IMG/VR virus record: IMGVR_UViG_3300006802_000445
Location: 1 to 27,016 of that record
DNA length: 27,016 nucleotides
Strand: one strand, 5' to 3'
Origin: a virus
The notes under the pieces were generated by a model. The model was given only the letters and a program-made list of their open reading frames with translations. It did no database searches and was not told where the DNA came from. Below, in pieces: positions 1 to 7,225 of this stretch (position 1 is its first letter; every line of letters starts with the position of its first letter). The translations under genes were made by a program, and so were the position numbers.

Positions 1-374
1 GTTTGATGATGATGACTACACATTGATGTCAAAGGAATACCTCCTTCAAAAACTATTCCGTCATATCCGTCACTTGGAAATGAAGTGATATCTGACATTG
101 GTTCATATCGACCTCGCCATAAATCATTTACATATGCTTTTGCTACACGACGCGGAGTATCGGCAGAATTAGGATCTTCGCGGAAGTCTACGCCTAATGC
201 TATTAAAAACTTTGCATAATGAAATGCTGCGTCATCAATAATTTCTTGTTTTTCTTCGTCAGTTAACCGAGCATTTGGCCCGTGCATTGCCTGTTTGTTT
301 GCTAAATGTCTCGAGATGCCGTTCGCAAAACCAGCCTGTACTAATTCTAGATTTTTTCTTTGAGTATCTGTCAT
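1..374 (-). CDS. folE: GTP cyclohydrolase I, FolE (C-terminus cut by window edge)
   Basis: This gene would convert GTP to 7,8-dihydroneopterin triphosphate, the first step of both folate and 7-deazaguanine (queuosine/preQ0) synthesis. Translating the minus strand from the ATG at 374 gives 124 residues that run off the left edge. Visible family features are the DTPRRVAKAY helix (about residues 72-81), and the zinc/active-site segment LTSMCSHHH (115-123), where C119 and H122 match the E. coli zinc ligands C110 and H113. The third zinc Cys would lie outside the window. Family length is about 180-220 aa, so roughly a third is missing. In phages folE is found either with folate/thymidylate genes or with queuosine-type genes that make 7-deazaguanine DNA modifications; the missing left flank would decide. 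The family call is secure; the pathway is inference. Confidence 0.9.
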   Translation of the reverse strand, partial: MTDTQRKNLELVQAGFANGISRHLANKQAMHGPNARLTDEEKQEIIDDAAFHYAKFLIALGVDFREDPNSADTPRRVAKAYVNDLWRGRYEPMSDITSFPSDGYDGIVFEGGIPLTSMCSHHHQ

Positions 375-432
375 ATAACTTGTTCTATTTATTATCTTTA
401 TAATAAGATAAATTATTTTGAATTCAAAGTTT

Positions 433-849
433 TTATATAAACTTAATCCACGAAAATATATGTCCTGGTAAATTTTCTCGTAAATATGTTTTTGTAAACT
501 CGAGTGCTGTAATATCTACTATGATATTTTCGATATTCATTATATCTCCAGACTTTGAAACCCATTCTTGTTCATGTTCAAATGTTTCGCCTGGTGCTCC
601 TTGGTATATATAAGGTGATAATGGAGGTAAATCATCACTACCAAATTCTAATCTAACTCCAATTTCATCGCCAGATTCAAATTCTTGAAAAGCCCATAAA
701 TTTTCATCGTCTGTAAAAGACACGTATTTACCCATTGCGGATTTTAATTTATTGGAATTTATGATGCCTACTAGGCCCGGAGCTGTTGTGAAATGATATA
801 CTAAGCTTGGATAATAATTATTTTCGAGTAATGATTTTAATCGTATCAT
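433..849 (-). CDS. ADP-ribosyltransferase-like small protein with possible capsid-targeting N-terminus
   Basis: A 138-aa protein. The order of short motifs is that of small ADP-ribosyltransferase-fold phage proteins: LVYHFTTAPGLVGII (H19), then KYVSFTDDENLW (S44-F45-T46), then a Glu-rich EHEQEW segment (E91, E93, E95) followed by an IIVDI strand. This parallels the H-[YS]-E arrangement of such folds, but it is pattern matching by eye, not a database hit. The protein starts MIRLKSLLEN, nearly the same as the GNAT protein just upstream (MIRLQDILFD). A short peptide ending in Leu-x-Glu resembles the capsid-targeting sequence cut by the T4 prohead protease. The gene is the last before folE; its start lies inside a 38-bp repeat shared with the GNAT gene. 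Fold call moderate, activity unproven. Confidence 0.5.
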   Translation of the reverse strand: MIRLKSLLENNYYPSLVYHFTTAPGLVGIINSNKLKSAMGKYVSFTDDENLWAFQEFESGDEIGVRLEFGSDDLPPLSPYIYQGAPGETFEHEQEWVSKSGDIMNIENIIVDITALEFTKTYLRENLPGHIFSWIKFI

Positions 850-875
850 ATTAATAAATATCTTTCAACGTAGTA
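838..875. repeat. 38-bp direct repeat, copy 1 (start region of ART-like gene)
   Basis: Identical over 38 bp to 1243-1280. On the minus strand this copy covers the whole gap after the GNAT stop codon plus the ATG and the first codons (Met-Ile-Arg-Leu) of the ART-like gene. Confidence 0.95.
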
Positions 876-876
876 A

Positions 877-1254
877 TTACATTGTAGGATCACCTGGCGT
901 ATCTATACCAGTAAAATCATATTTTGTTGTAATTCCAAATTTTCGATTAGGATTATTCCAAAGTAGTTTGCCGTCAGCAGTTAAAGCATCATCACTTTTT
1001 ATAAATTTTAAACCTAATTCTTTTTCTGCAAACTCATACATTGCTGATGCAATACCTTTTCGTTGATAATTAGGATCTACAGAAACAGATGTTCCTTTTA
1101 GTACTGGCTTAAATTTGCTTTTAATAAAATGCAATTCTCCTACGATATTGTTGTTAACTTTTGCATATATTACATAGTCTACATTGTTTGTTGTTTTTAT
1201 AGCAAACGAAATATTAGAATTGTCGTCGAATAATATATCTTGTAATCGTATCAT
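877..1254 (-). CDS. GNAT-family N-acetyltransferase
   Basis: A 125-aa protein with the acetyl-CoA binding signature of the GCN5-related N-acetyltransferase fold: strand VSVDPNYQRKGIASAMYEFA (about 56-75), in which QRKGIA (64-69) is the pyrophosphate-binding Q/R-x-x-G-x-G/A loop. The C-terminal ALTADGKLLWNN segment is typical of phage members. It would acetylate an amine, possibly a protein, but the substrate cannot be told. The first ten residues (MIRLQDILFD) match those of the next gene. The gene sits between the Cys-rich protein (stop at 1256, 1 nt before this ATG) and the ART-like gene, so the three look like one transcription unit. The product is shorter than average GNATs (about 140-170 aa) but has the core. 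Confidence 0.82.
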   Translation of the reverse strand: MIRLQDILFDDNSNISFAIKTTNNVDYVIYAKVNNNIVGELHFIKSKFKPVLKGTSVSVDPNYQRKGIASAMYEFAEKELGLKFIKSDDALTADGKLLWNNPNRKFGITTKYDFTGIDTPGDPTM

Positions 1255-1280
1255 ATTAATAAATATCTTTCAACGTAGTA
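1243..1280. repeat. 38-bp direct repeat, copy 2 (start region of GNAT gene)
   Basis: Second copy of the repeat at 838-875. Here it encodes the last residues of the 73-aa Cys-rich protein (TTLKDIY and stop) as well as the ATG and first codons of the GNAT gene, so the same DNA is coding in one place and intergenic in the other. Confidence 0.95.
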
Positions 1281-1477
1281 TTTCCCTTTTCATGTGCAGG
1301 TTCATACGGACAATGTTTACAACCATTACCGCAACATGTTCCTCTACGTATATGATATGTTTCAGTCATCACTCTGCGACCTAGTTCATCATAATAAAAA
1401 TCAGTAGGAAGGAGCTTGTTTCCAAACTCCCTCACGTACTGTTGATAAATCCAATCTGTTCCCAAATTTCTTATCAT
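1256..1477 (-). CDS. Small Cys-rich protein, DUF5522-like
   Basis: A 73-aa protein whose C-terminal half reads FYYDELGRRVMTETYHIRRG then TCCGNGCKHCPYEP. The four cysteines (C48, C49, C53, C56) in a C-C-x3-C-x2-C-P-Y arrangement are those of a small domain of unknown function widespread in Bacteroidota (DUF5522 as I recall it); a metal site is likely but not shown. Its ATG directly follows the stop codon of the 55-aa gene at 1478, so the two are probably translated together. Its last codons lie in the 38-bp repeat. Function unknown. It supports a Bacteroidota host. Confidence 0.7.
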   Translation of the reverse strand: MIRNLGTDWIYQQYVREFGNKLLPTDFYYDELGRRVMTETYHIRRGTCCGNGCKHCPYEPAHEKGNTTLKDIY

Positions 1478-1645
1478 TTACTTGCTTTCTTCTACAGATG
1501 CTTTTCTATATTCTGTAACTAGCTTTTTAAGTTCACCAATAGCTTTACGGGCTGATTGTTGTGACTTTTTCGTTGTGCCATGATGTTGGGCTGTAAACTC
1601 ATTCCAATACTCTGACATCGATTCAAATAACTCTTGTTTGTTCAT
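1478..1645 (-). CDS. Histone-H1-like small basic protein (55 aa)
   Basis: A short reading frame, ATG at 1645 to TAA at 1478-1480, encoding 55 residues. The sequence begins MNKQELFESMSEYWNEF and continues through TTKKSQQSARKAIGELKKL to EYRKASVEESK, a charged helical protein. The K/A/R-rich middle resembles the small H1/Hc1-like proteins of Bacteroidota and their phages, which bind DNA non-specifically; this likeness is from memory and moderate. It lies in the only gap between the RNR gene and the Cys-rich gene, fits the minus-strand packing exactly (stop directly abutting the next ATG), and so is very likely a real gene. Confidence 0.7.
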   Translation of the reverse strand: MNKQELFESMSEYWNEFTAQHHGTTKKSQQSARKAIGELKKLVTEYRKASVEESK

Positions 1646-1670
1646 GGTTACTTCTGTTTTTGGTTAATAA

Positions 1671-3527
1671 TTATTTTATTTCACACGCACCACCAGCACA
1701 AGCTAACTCGCCTGATAGATCCGTATTATCATCTAATTCAACGACTTTCGTTAAATCAATATCCGTTAATGATTTCATCATTTCATTGTAAGTTTCTTCC
1801 GTACAATCCTCAAATGGAGCTTGAGTGTAACTACCTCCATCATAAGGTAGAACTGACAACCCATTGTAATGCTCTCTGTTTTCCCACATCCATTCTCCTG
1901 CCAATTCCCATTCATCTTCTTTTAAAGATACAGTCGCAGAAACATTGTGTGTGTTATTTCCGGTTCGGTGTCCTGGCTTCACCCACTCCAAATGCACTTT
2001 CTTGATTCGGTCTAGAAGTTGGAATGGAGATTCGGTTCTCATGATTGCTCCAGCTGGTGCTTTTTGTGGAATTGATATTACTGCAGTATCGTGTGGTCTG
2101 AAATACTCATCTTCTACCAGTGCAGGATGATTTTCTGCCAAGTATGTGTATATTGCTTCATTCTTACCAACACGAACTCGTCTGATATAATAATCATTGT
2201 GCCAAGCATGAATTCCAGAACTTGTTCCTAATGCTAATGACGTTGTTCCCGCAGGTTTTACTGTGGTTGTTCTTGCTGACTCATTGATTCCTAACAATTT
2301 TGCAACTCGCTCATTTTCAGTTTTTACAACAGCAGCTGCAGCTTTCATGTCATATCCTAAAACTGTACCAGAGCCAATTCCTGTCATGGATACACCAATT
2401 AAAGCATCCTTTTCAGTGGTTCTTTGCCATACTGGTCTCAGATAATGAAATTCTGTATATCCTGCTTGTAAGGTACCTATAAATGCAGCTGCGCGCACTC
2501 TAGATTCAAAATCATCTTGCGATTCAATATCCGATGCATTTACTTCACATAAGTTACAGAATTGGAATGGTCTTAGTGCAATTTCACAGCAAGGGTTAGT
2601 TCCCCAATCTTTATCATTTGTTAGATAGATACCAGGCTCACCAGCTCCAGACAATTCAACACGTTTCCACAAATCCAAGAAAAAGTCTTTTGTTAATTTG
2701 TGACGCATCAATGCTGCAGAGTTATTAGCTCGACCTCGTTGTGGGTTTGTTTCCCACCATGCACCTGATTTGCATGCAATCATTTCTTCATCGTCTGCTG
2801 AGAATAGCGAGATTAAAGCTGCTCGACGAATACCGCCGGCTAAAACTGCGTCTGCAATATGACATACAATGTCATGCACTTCAATTGGTTGTAATTTTTC
2901 ACCATCTTCTTTTGAATCTAAAATTCCTTGAACTTTGATCAAACATTCCTTTAAAGGTTGAGGTCCTGGTGCTTTACCTCCGGAAGTAATTAATCTTGCT
3001 CCTTTTGGACGAATGTCTGAGAAATCGAATTTAAGTTTAGATCCACCAGTAAAATAGCTTTTTGTTAATGCTTTTACCGCATCAGCCCATCCTTCAATTG
3101 AATCTGCAATTAAAAATCTGCGTGTTCTTTTTTGATTCGGCTTTCTGATTTCTGGCAATTTTTCTACATGATGTCTTTGAACTGAGTATCCTACACCTGT
3201 TCCACCCAATAATAAAAACATGGTTTCGCCAAACGCCCGGTAATCATCAATAGGAAGATACGCACAATTGTAAATTCGATTAGGTGAAATTTCAATAGGC
3301 TTACCTCCAAACTGTAAACTTCGCATTGATGGGAGCACTTTTTTATCATACACAAATTTATACGCTGACTCAATTTCGTCTGTTAACTGCGGATACTTTT
3401 TGATGTGCATGTTTTTGTTACGAGTAACTAGTTCGTCCCATGTTTCCCTGCGACTTAATTCAGGCAAATACTTTGCATATTTCATATACACTGTAATGTC
3501 TGAAAGAATTTTGTTTGAAATTTCCAT
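1671..3527 (-). CDS. nrdJ: Adenosylcobalamin-dependent (class II) ribonucleoside-triphosphate reductase
   Basis: Makes deoxynucleotides from ribonucleotides using a cobalamin-generated thiyl radical. The 618-aa protein resembles the monomeric Lactobacillus-type RTPR. NPCCE (311-315) supplies the radical cysteine C313 and glutamate E315. C324 sits 11 residues further on, matching the reducible partner C419 of L. leichmannii RTPR, and C88 in IYNCAY matches C119. The C-terminal CAGGAC (C610, C615) is the C-x4-C pair that re-reduces the active site. GGTGVGYSV (108-116) and KPAGTTS (424-430) are further family motifs. It is shorter than the 739-aa Lactobacillus enzyme. No radical-activating or small subunit is needed, so one gene suffices, but the host must make or import B12. 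It lies downstream of the replication module, behind a terminator. Confidence 0.93.
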   Translation of the reverse strand: MEISNKILSDITVYMKYAKYLPELSRRETWDELVTRNKNMHIKKYPQLTDEIESAYKFVYDKKVLPSMRSLQFGGKPIEISPNRIYNCAYLPIDDYRAFGETMFLLLGGTGVGYSVQRHHVEKLPEIRKPNQKRTRRFLIADSIEGWADAVKALTKSYFTGGSKLKFDFSDIRPKGARLITSGGKAPGPQPLKECLIKVQGILDSKEDGEKLQPIEVHDIVCHIADAVLAGGIRRAALISLFSADDEEMIACKSGAWWETNPQRGRANNSAALMRHKLTKDFFLDLWKRVELSGAGEPGIYLTNDKDWGTNPCCEIALRPFQFCNLCEVNASDIESQDDFESRVRAAAFIGTLQAGYTEFHYLRPVWQRTTEKDALIGVSMTGIGSGTVLGYDMKAAAAVVKTENERVAKLLGINESARTTTVKPAGTTSLALGTSSGIHAWHNDYYIRRVRVGKNEAIYTYLAENHPALVEDEYFRPHDTAVISIPQKAPAGAIMRTESPFQLLDRIKKVHLEWVKPGHRTGNNTHNVSATVSLKEDEWELAGEWMWENREHYNGLSVLPYDGGSYTQAPFEDCTEETYNEMMKSLTDIDLTKVVELDDNTDLSGELACAGGACEIK

Positions 3528-3560
3528 GTTTTCCTTTATTAATTTTAAAATGTTTATAGA

Positions 3561-3592
3561 TAAAAAAAGGATCGAGCTAAACCCGTTCCTTT
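3561..3592 (-). terminator. Intrinsic terminator after the helicase gene
   Basis: On the minus strand AAAGGA pairs with TCCTTT, with an inner CGGG/CTCG stem interrupted by one mismatch, followed directly by a T7 run. It lies between the helicase stop (3613) and the RNR start (3527). Confidence 0.75.
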
Positions 3593-3609
3593 AATTTATT
3601 ATAAATATA
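3591..3609 (-). promoter_or_regulatory. Recurrent ATATTTATAnTAAA element
   Basis: Minus strand reads TATATTTATAATAAATTAA, a member of the recurrent intergenic element. Unlike the copies near the tube gene, this one precedes the terminator hairpin rather than following it, which weighs against a simple promoter role here. Confidence 0.4.
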
Positions 3610-3612
3610 CAG

Positions 3613-4968
3613 TTACCCCAATGATCCTCCCAGATCTTTAAACTTTTGTGCCAGATTTTTTTTCACAAGTGTCTCCCCGGTTTTCATTTGCTGTGTAGTT
3701 TGTTTTCCTTGTGTAGTTTGTGGTTCAAAAAATTGGAATTGACCATTGTTAGTGTTGATCTTGCTAGGCAATGTGATACCATCAGGTCCAAATCTGTTTT
3801 TAATAACATGTCCTCTACCAGTGCCAGAAAGTTTGTCTTCTACTTTTCTGGATAATGACATCAAGAAATCTGCAACCATCACCTTACCATATGAAGATGC
3901 AATTTTGTCAGCTTCAATGATATCCTCTTCAAGTGCAGAACGACCTGCTTGCGATGCAGTCCATACTGGTATTTGATATTCGCCAGCCATACCTCGTAAA
4001 TCTTCATATAAATCTTCTAGTGCTTCATGCTTATCCTTTTTGCTATTAACTTTTAATAAGTCAGCATAATCAACTACAACTAGATCTGGTTTAGCTCCAA
4101 GCATAATGCTTTTTTCTATATGTGCTTTTAGTCCCATTACTCCGGTTGATTTAGTCGGATAGTATTTGATAACCAATTCTCCTTGCAATGATTCCATTTT
4201 GCTTTCAATCTCACCGATATGATGTTTTAGATTCTGTGCACCAATTCCAGTAATCACTGAATCATAACGTTGACCTACATAGTCTTGGTTGAGCTCTAAT
4301 GTGTAATGAATAACATTTTTACCTTGCCGAACTGCGTTTGCTCCTATATTAATAAGAAGCCATGATTTACCAATACCTGCAGGAGCCATTACAACACCTA
4401 ATTCTCCTGGAGCTAATCCTCCGTCCATTAAATCATCAATTACATCCCACCCGGTTGTAACGGTGTGTCTTGCTGCTTCGTCATATCTGCTAGCAACTGA
4501 TTTTTTATATTCATGTCCGATATCAGTATCTGCTCCAGCTTTCATTGCCGAATCAATCTTTGTCTTTATTGCGTCATAGTTTCCGTTCTGAAGCAGTTGA
4601 ACTGATTCTTGAATTGCATGTTTAATTTCTTGATTCTTGCAAAATTTAAGTATTTCATTTTTAACGAAGTCCAAATCGCTCGACTCCATGTAACGAAATA
4701 TGTCTTTGAGTTGCTCTAATATAGCAGTCTTCAATACATCATCAGATATATCAGTTATCTTAACTTTTAATACATCTTTTGTTGGAGGTGATTTATATTC
4801 TGCAAAGTGTTTTAACACTATTTCTAGTATCCATATATTAGATTCAGATTCAAAATATTCTGGTCTAATTATATCAGCAATCTGCTGCAAGAATGATCTA
4901 TCCACAAACATTGCAGCGATTGCTTTTATTTGAAATGTCTTTCCGTATTCATTTAATTTATCGGTCAT
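3613..4968 (-). CDS. Replicative DNA helicase, DnaB/T4 gp41-like
   Basis: A RecA-fold hexameric helicase that would unwind DNA at the replication fork. The 451-aa protein has an N-terminal helical domain (about 1-150), then the ATPase domain with Walker A APAGIGKS (195-202), Walker B LVVVDYADLL (296-305), the sensor-like TASQAGR (337-343) and the Arg-finger region near KNRFGPDG. Order and length fit the DnaB/gp41 superfamily (T4 gp41 is 475 aa). No separate primase is seen in the window. It is followed by a hairpin terminator and preceded by the phosphoribosyltransferase gene. Confidence 0.9.
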   Translation of the reverse strand: MTDKLNEYGKTFQIKAIAAMFVDRSFLQQIADIIRPEYFESESNIWILEIVLKHFAEYKSPPTKDVLKVKITDISDDVLKTAILEQLKDIFRYMESSDLDFVKNEILKFCKNQEIKHAIQESVQLLQNGNYDAIKTKIDSAMKAGADTDIGHEYKKSVASRYDEAARHTVTTGWDVIDDLMDGGLAPGELGVVMAPAGIGKSWLLINIGANAVRQGKNVIHYTLELNQDYVGQRYDSVITGIGAQNLKHHIGEIESKMESLQGELVIKYYPTKSTGVMGLKAHIEKSIMLGAKPDLVVVDYADLLKVNSKKDKHEALEDLYEDLRGMAGEYQIPVWTASQAGRSALEEDIIEADKIASSYGKVMVADFLMSLSRKVEDKLSGTGRGHVIKNRFGPDGITLPSKINTNNGQFQFFEPQTTQGKQTTQQMKTGETLVKKNLAQKFKDLGGSLG

Positions 4969-5004
4969 ATTAATATGATATTAAAATTTATATTTATAAC
5001 CAAA

Positions 5005-5505
5005 TTAAATTGCATAAATATTCGGATTATTTCTCATGTATCCTTTGCTGTTGTCCATTCCGTAACCAACCAACCATTCTTCGCCGATGGTTTTGCCATG
5101 GTAACTAGAAACTGTTGGTATCGGAGAAGATTCTCGTGTGATCAATGTTACAATGTTAATTGAATTAGGATGTTTAACATTCAAGTATTCAATGACAGCC
5201 GTTACCGTGTTGCCGCTGTCGTAAATATCATCCACAATGTATACATCTTTGCCTTTGATAGGAGTTTCTAAATCTTTGGTAATTTGTATATCTCCTTGCT
5301 TTTTATTGTGATATGATTTAACACGCATAAAATCACATTCAATGTTGTCAGGTAACAGCTTAACAAGATCTGAAAAAAACATGTATCCGCCGTTGAGTAA
5401 ACATATAAACACTTTATCAGTGTTAGCATCCCATTCTTGCTGTATCTGTTTTGCAACAGACCGAACAAGTTGATCTATTTCTTTTTGATTTATAAGTATT
5501 TTCAT
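5005..5505 (-). CDS. Hypoxanthine/purine phosphoribosyltransferase-like
   Basis: A type I phosphoribosyltransferase of 166 aa. The PRPP-binding motif VYIVDDIYDSGNT (88-100) has the two acidic residues and the D-S-G-N-T loop. LLNGG (36-40) is the pyrophosphate loop, and the C-terminal WLVGYGMDNSKGYMRNNPNIYAI region resembles the VGYGLD...RNLPYI end of hypoxanthine phosphoribosyltransferases. It would attach a purine base to PRPP for nucleotide salvage, fitting the nearby ribonucleotide reductase and GTP cyclohydrolase. Whether the base is hypoxanthine, guanine, xanthine or a modified base cannot be told from sequence. Confidence 0.82.
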   Translation of the reverse strand: MKILINQKEIDQLVRSVAKQIQQEWDANTDKVFICLLNGGYMFFSDLVKLLPDNIECDFMRVKSYHNKKQGDIQITKDLETPIKGKDVYIVDDIYDSGNTVTAVIEYLNVKHPNSINIVTLITRESSPIPTVSSYHGKTIGEEWLVGYGMDNSKGYMRNNPNIYAI

Positions 5506-5514
5506 ATTTTTTAT

Positions 5515-6195
5515 TTATCTCCAACGCTGTTCATTTTCATGCTCAGCATATAATGATTTTCGTTCTATAACTTCTTCTGAAAAGAACAAATTGAATTGAA
5601 TATTGTTTTGTTGTAGCCAATCTGTTAATCCGTATGGACCATATGGTTCAGATTCATGTATACGCTTAACACCAGTTTTATAAAAAAGTTCAATATCTAT
5701 CTTATAATCGTTACGCGTATGACAAAATTCTAAACATTCTAACATAATTCCTGGAGCACATATAAAAAACGGATCGTCTGCAAGTATAACATCTTGTTTG
5801 ATATAACACGGAAAATATAAATTAGCATCAGAGTTATAATCAACATTCTCCGGCCATTTACTCCCAGAATACCGATGTGGTAAATTCATTAAAAAATCAA
5901 ATGATGTTTTCCATTTAATATCAAAATCAGTGTATATTCCACCTTGATCGTGCATGATCAGATATTTAATAAAATTATATCTTTTTATTCCTGATAATGT
6001 TTCATATGTTTCTCGTTGTGTATATTTGTCAATTAAACTATCGCAATCAGATTCTTTCCATATATGTATTTGGTAACTAGGATTCAGTCTGGAACATTCA
6101 TTGACATTATCTAAGTATTTTCTATCAATTGCAGAAGGTCCTTGCCATATGTAGTTAATCTTATTTGGAATCATGTGTTTGTTGAGCGAAGGCAT
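5515..6195 (-). CDS. Glycosyltransferase with DXD motif (GT32-like)
   Basis: A 226-aa protein with the features of the sugar-binding DXD glycosyltransferase family: N-terminal IPNKINYIWQGP (9-20), then KRYNFIKYLIMHDQGGIYTD followed by FD (71-92), where D90-x-D92 is the metal and nucleotide-sugar site. No signal peptide or membrane segment is seen, so it would act in the cytoplasm. The acceptor is unknown: phage DNA bases, a host surface glycan precursor or a protein. The frame overlaps the exonuclease gene upstream by 35 nt. A second in-frame ATG at 6174 (giving MIPNKINYIW, the usual family beginning) may be the true start; neither has a convincing ribosome binding site. Confidence 0.8.
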   Translation of the reverse strand: MPSLNKHMIPNKINYIWQGPSAIDRKYLDNVNECSRLNPSYQIHIWKESDCDSLIDKYTQRETYETLSGIKRYNFIKYLIMHDQGGIYTDFDIKWKTSFDFLMNLPHRYSGSKWPENVDYNSDANLYFPCYIKQDVILADDPFFICAPGIMLECLEFCHTRNDYKIDIELFYKTGVKRIHESEPYGPYGLTDWLQQNNIQFNLFFSEEVIERKSLYAEHENEQRWR

Positions 6196-7225
6196 ATAAA
6201 GATAGCCAGGTATTGTTCAACCAATCAGGAAGATTCTTCATGGTAGTCCACATTTTATCTTCCATAAACAATCTGCGAAATTCTGGTTTGTTTAATCCTG
6301 GAATTGGAGAATCCACAATGTTTCTGATGGATGAAGCGTGTGTTGCAGATATGTCTAACAATTTCAGATTCATTAAACGTATATTCTTGTCTAGAATGTC
6401 ATGACTGTCCAGAATCTTTTGATATTTTTTATTTTCTGTTAACAACGTCTCAGATTTTTCAACCAAATCATCCAGGGTGAATTCTGTGGCATCGGATAAC
6501 TCCGGTATTAGTTTTTGCAATGTCTTTGGACCTATACCAGATACGCCAGGAATATTGTCGCTCTTATCTCCTGTAAACGAACGATATAGAACATAGTTAT
6601 TCGGGTGAACCCCAAATTCGTCAAGAACCGTTTCGGTGGTGTATAAGCGCTTTTTGATAGGACTCCACACCTGTATTTGTTCTGATACGAGCTGATAGAA
6701 ATCTCTATCCGTGCTCACGATAGTCATTCGTTTAGCAATATCTTTATAATAATCTGCAATATACGTTATTGTGTCATCTGCTTCGATACCATCGATAGCT
6801 AGAAATGTAACCGGCAAACAATCTAAATATGAAACCAACCGACTAAACTGATGTCGCATTGCTTCTTGTTCGTCTTCTATGCTAGCAAACGTTTGATGAT
6901 CGTGTCTACGCAGTCTTGTCTTGTTAGCTCTGTTAGCTTTGTAATCTTTATAAATAGTTTTTCTGCGTTTAGATCCGCCTCTGCCATCAAACACAATAAT
7001 GCATCTGCTAGGTTTTAGATCTCTTACTACTTTGCCTATAGAAAACAAGAATCCTGTGATTCCTCCGATATGTTCACCATCTTCATTAGTTGCAGGTGTA
7101 GCTCCGAAAGCTCTGATAAAAGTATTTAGGCCGTCGAAGATCAATATGTTATCATTAACCTCCGACGGACCTAATTCCTTTTCTTTCTGTAACTCATTGA
7201 ATAGGCGCTGAAATTTATTCTGCAT
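6161..7225 (-). CDS. 5'-3' exonuclease / flap endonuclease (T4 RNase H-like)
   Basis: A 354-aa enzyme of the FEN/PIN superfamily that removes RNA primers or 5' flaps during replication. The metal-binding acidic residues are in place: IFDGLN (D31), VFDGRGGSKRR (D80), GIEADD (E148, D150, D151), STDRDF (D173, D175). These are followed by the helix-3-turn-helix DNA-binding segment GDKSDNIPGVSGIGPKT (219-235). It starts at the stop codon of the UvsX gene (1-nt overlap, TAATG), so the two are translationally coupled, and its 3' end overlaps the glycosyltransferase gene. As the polymerase here lacks an exonuclease domain, this enzyme likely supplies the 5' nuclease separately. Confidence 0.9.
   Translation of the reverse strand: MQNKFQRLFNELQKEKELGPSEVNDNILIFDGLNTFIRAFGATPATNEDGEHIGGITGFLFSIGKVVRDLKPSRCIIVFDGRGGSKRRKTIYKDYKANRANKTRLRRHDHQTFASIEDEQEAMRHQFSRLVSYLDCLPVTFLAIDGIEADDTITYIADYYKDIAKRMTIVSTDRDFYQLVSEQIQVWSPIKKRLYTTETVLDEFGVHPNNYVLYRSFTGDKSDNIPGVSGIGPKTLQKLIPELSDATEFTLDDLVEKSETLLTENKKYQKILDSHDILDKNIRLMNLKLLDISATHASSIRNIVDSPIPGLNKPEFRRLFMEDKMWTTMKNLPDWLNNTWLSLYAFAQQTHDSK

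Noticed and set aside
392-411. Hairpin TTATCTT/AAGATAA between folE and the ART-like gene
   Set aside because: The stem is entirely A/T-rich apart from one pair and no T run follows on the minus strand, so it does not qualify as a terminator; such pairing is expected by chance in this composition.
1634-2005. 123-codon plus-strand frame opposite the RNR gene
   Set aside because: Antisense shadow of a strongly conserved enzyme gene, with His/Leu-rich nonsense composition.
4984-4997. TATAAATA on the minus strand upstream of the helicase, like a T4 late promoter
   Set aside because: It occurs once in this orientation while the recurrent element is mostly in the other, and AT-rich gaps produce this word by chance; a late promoter before a helicase would also be unexpected.
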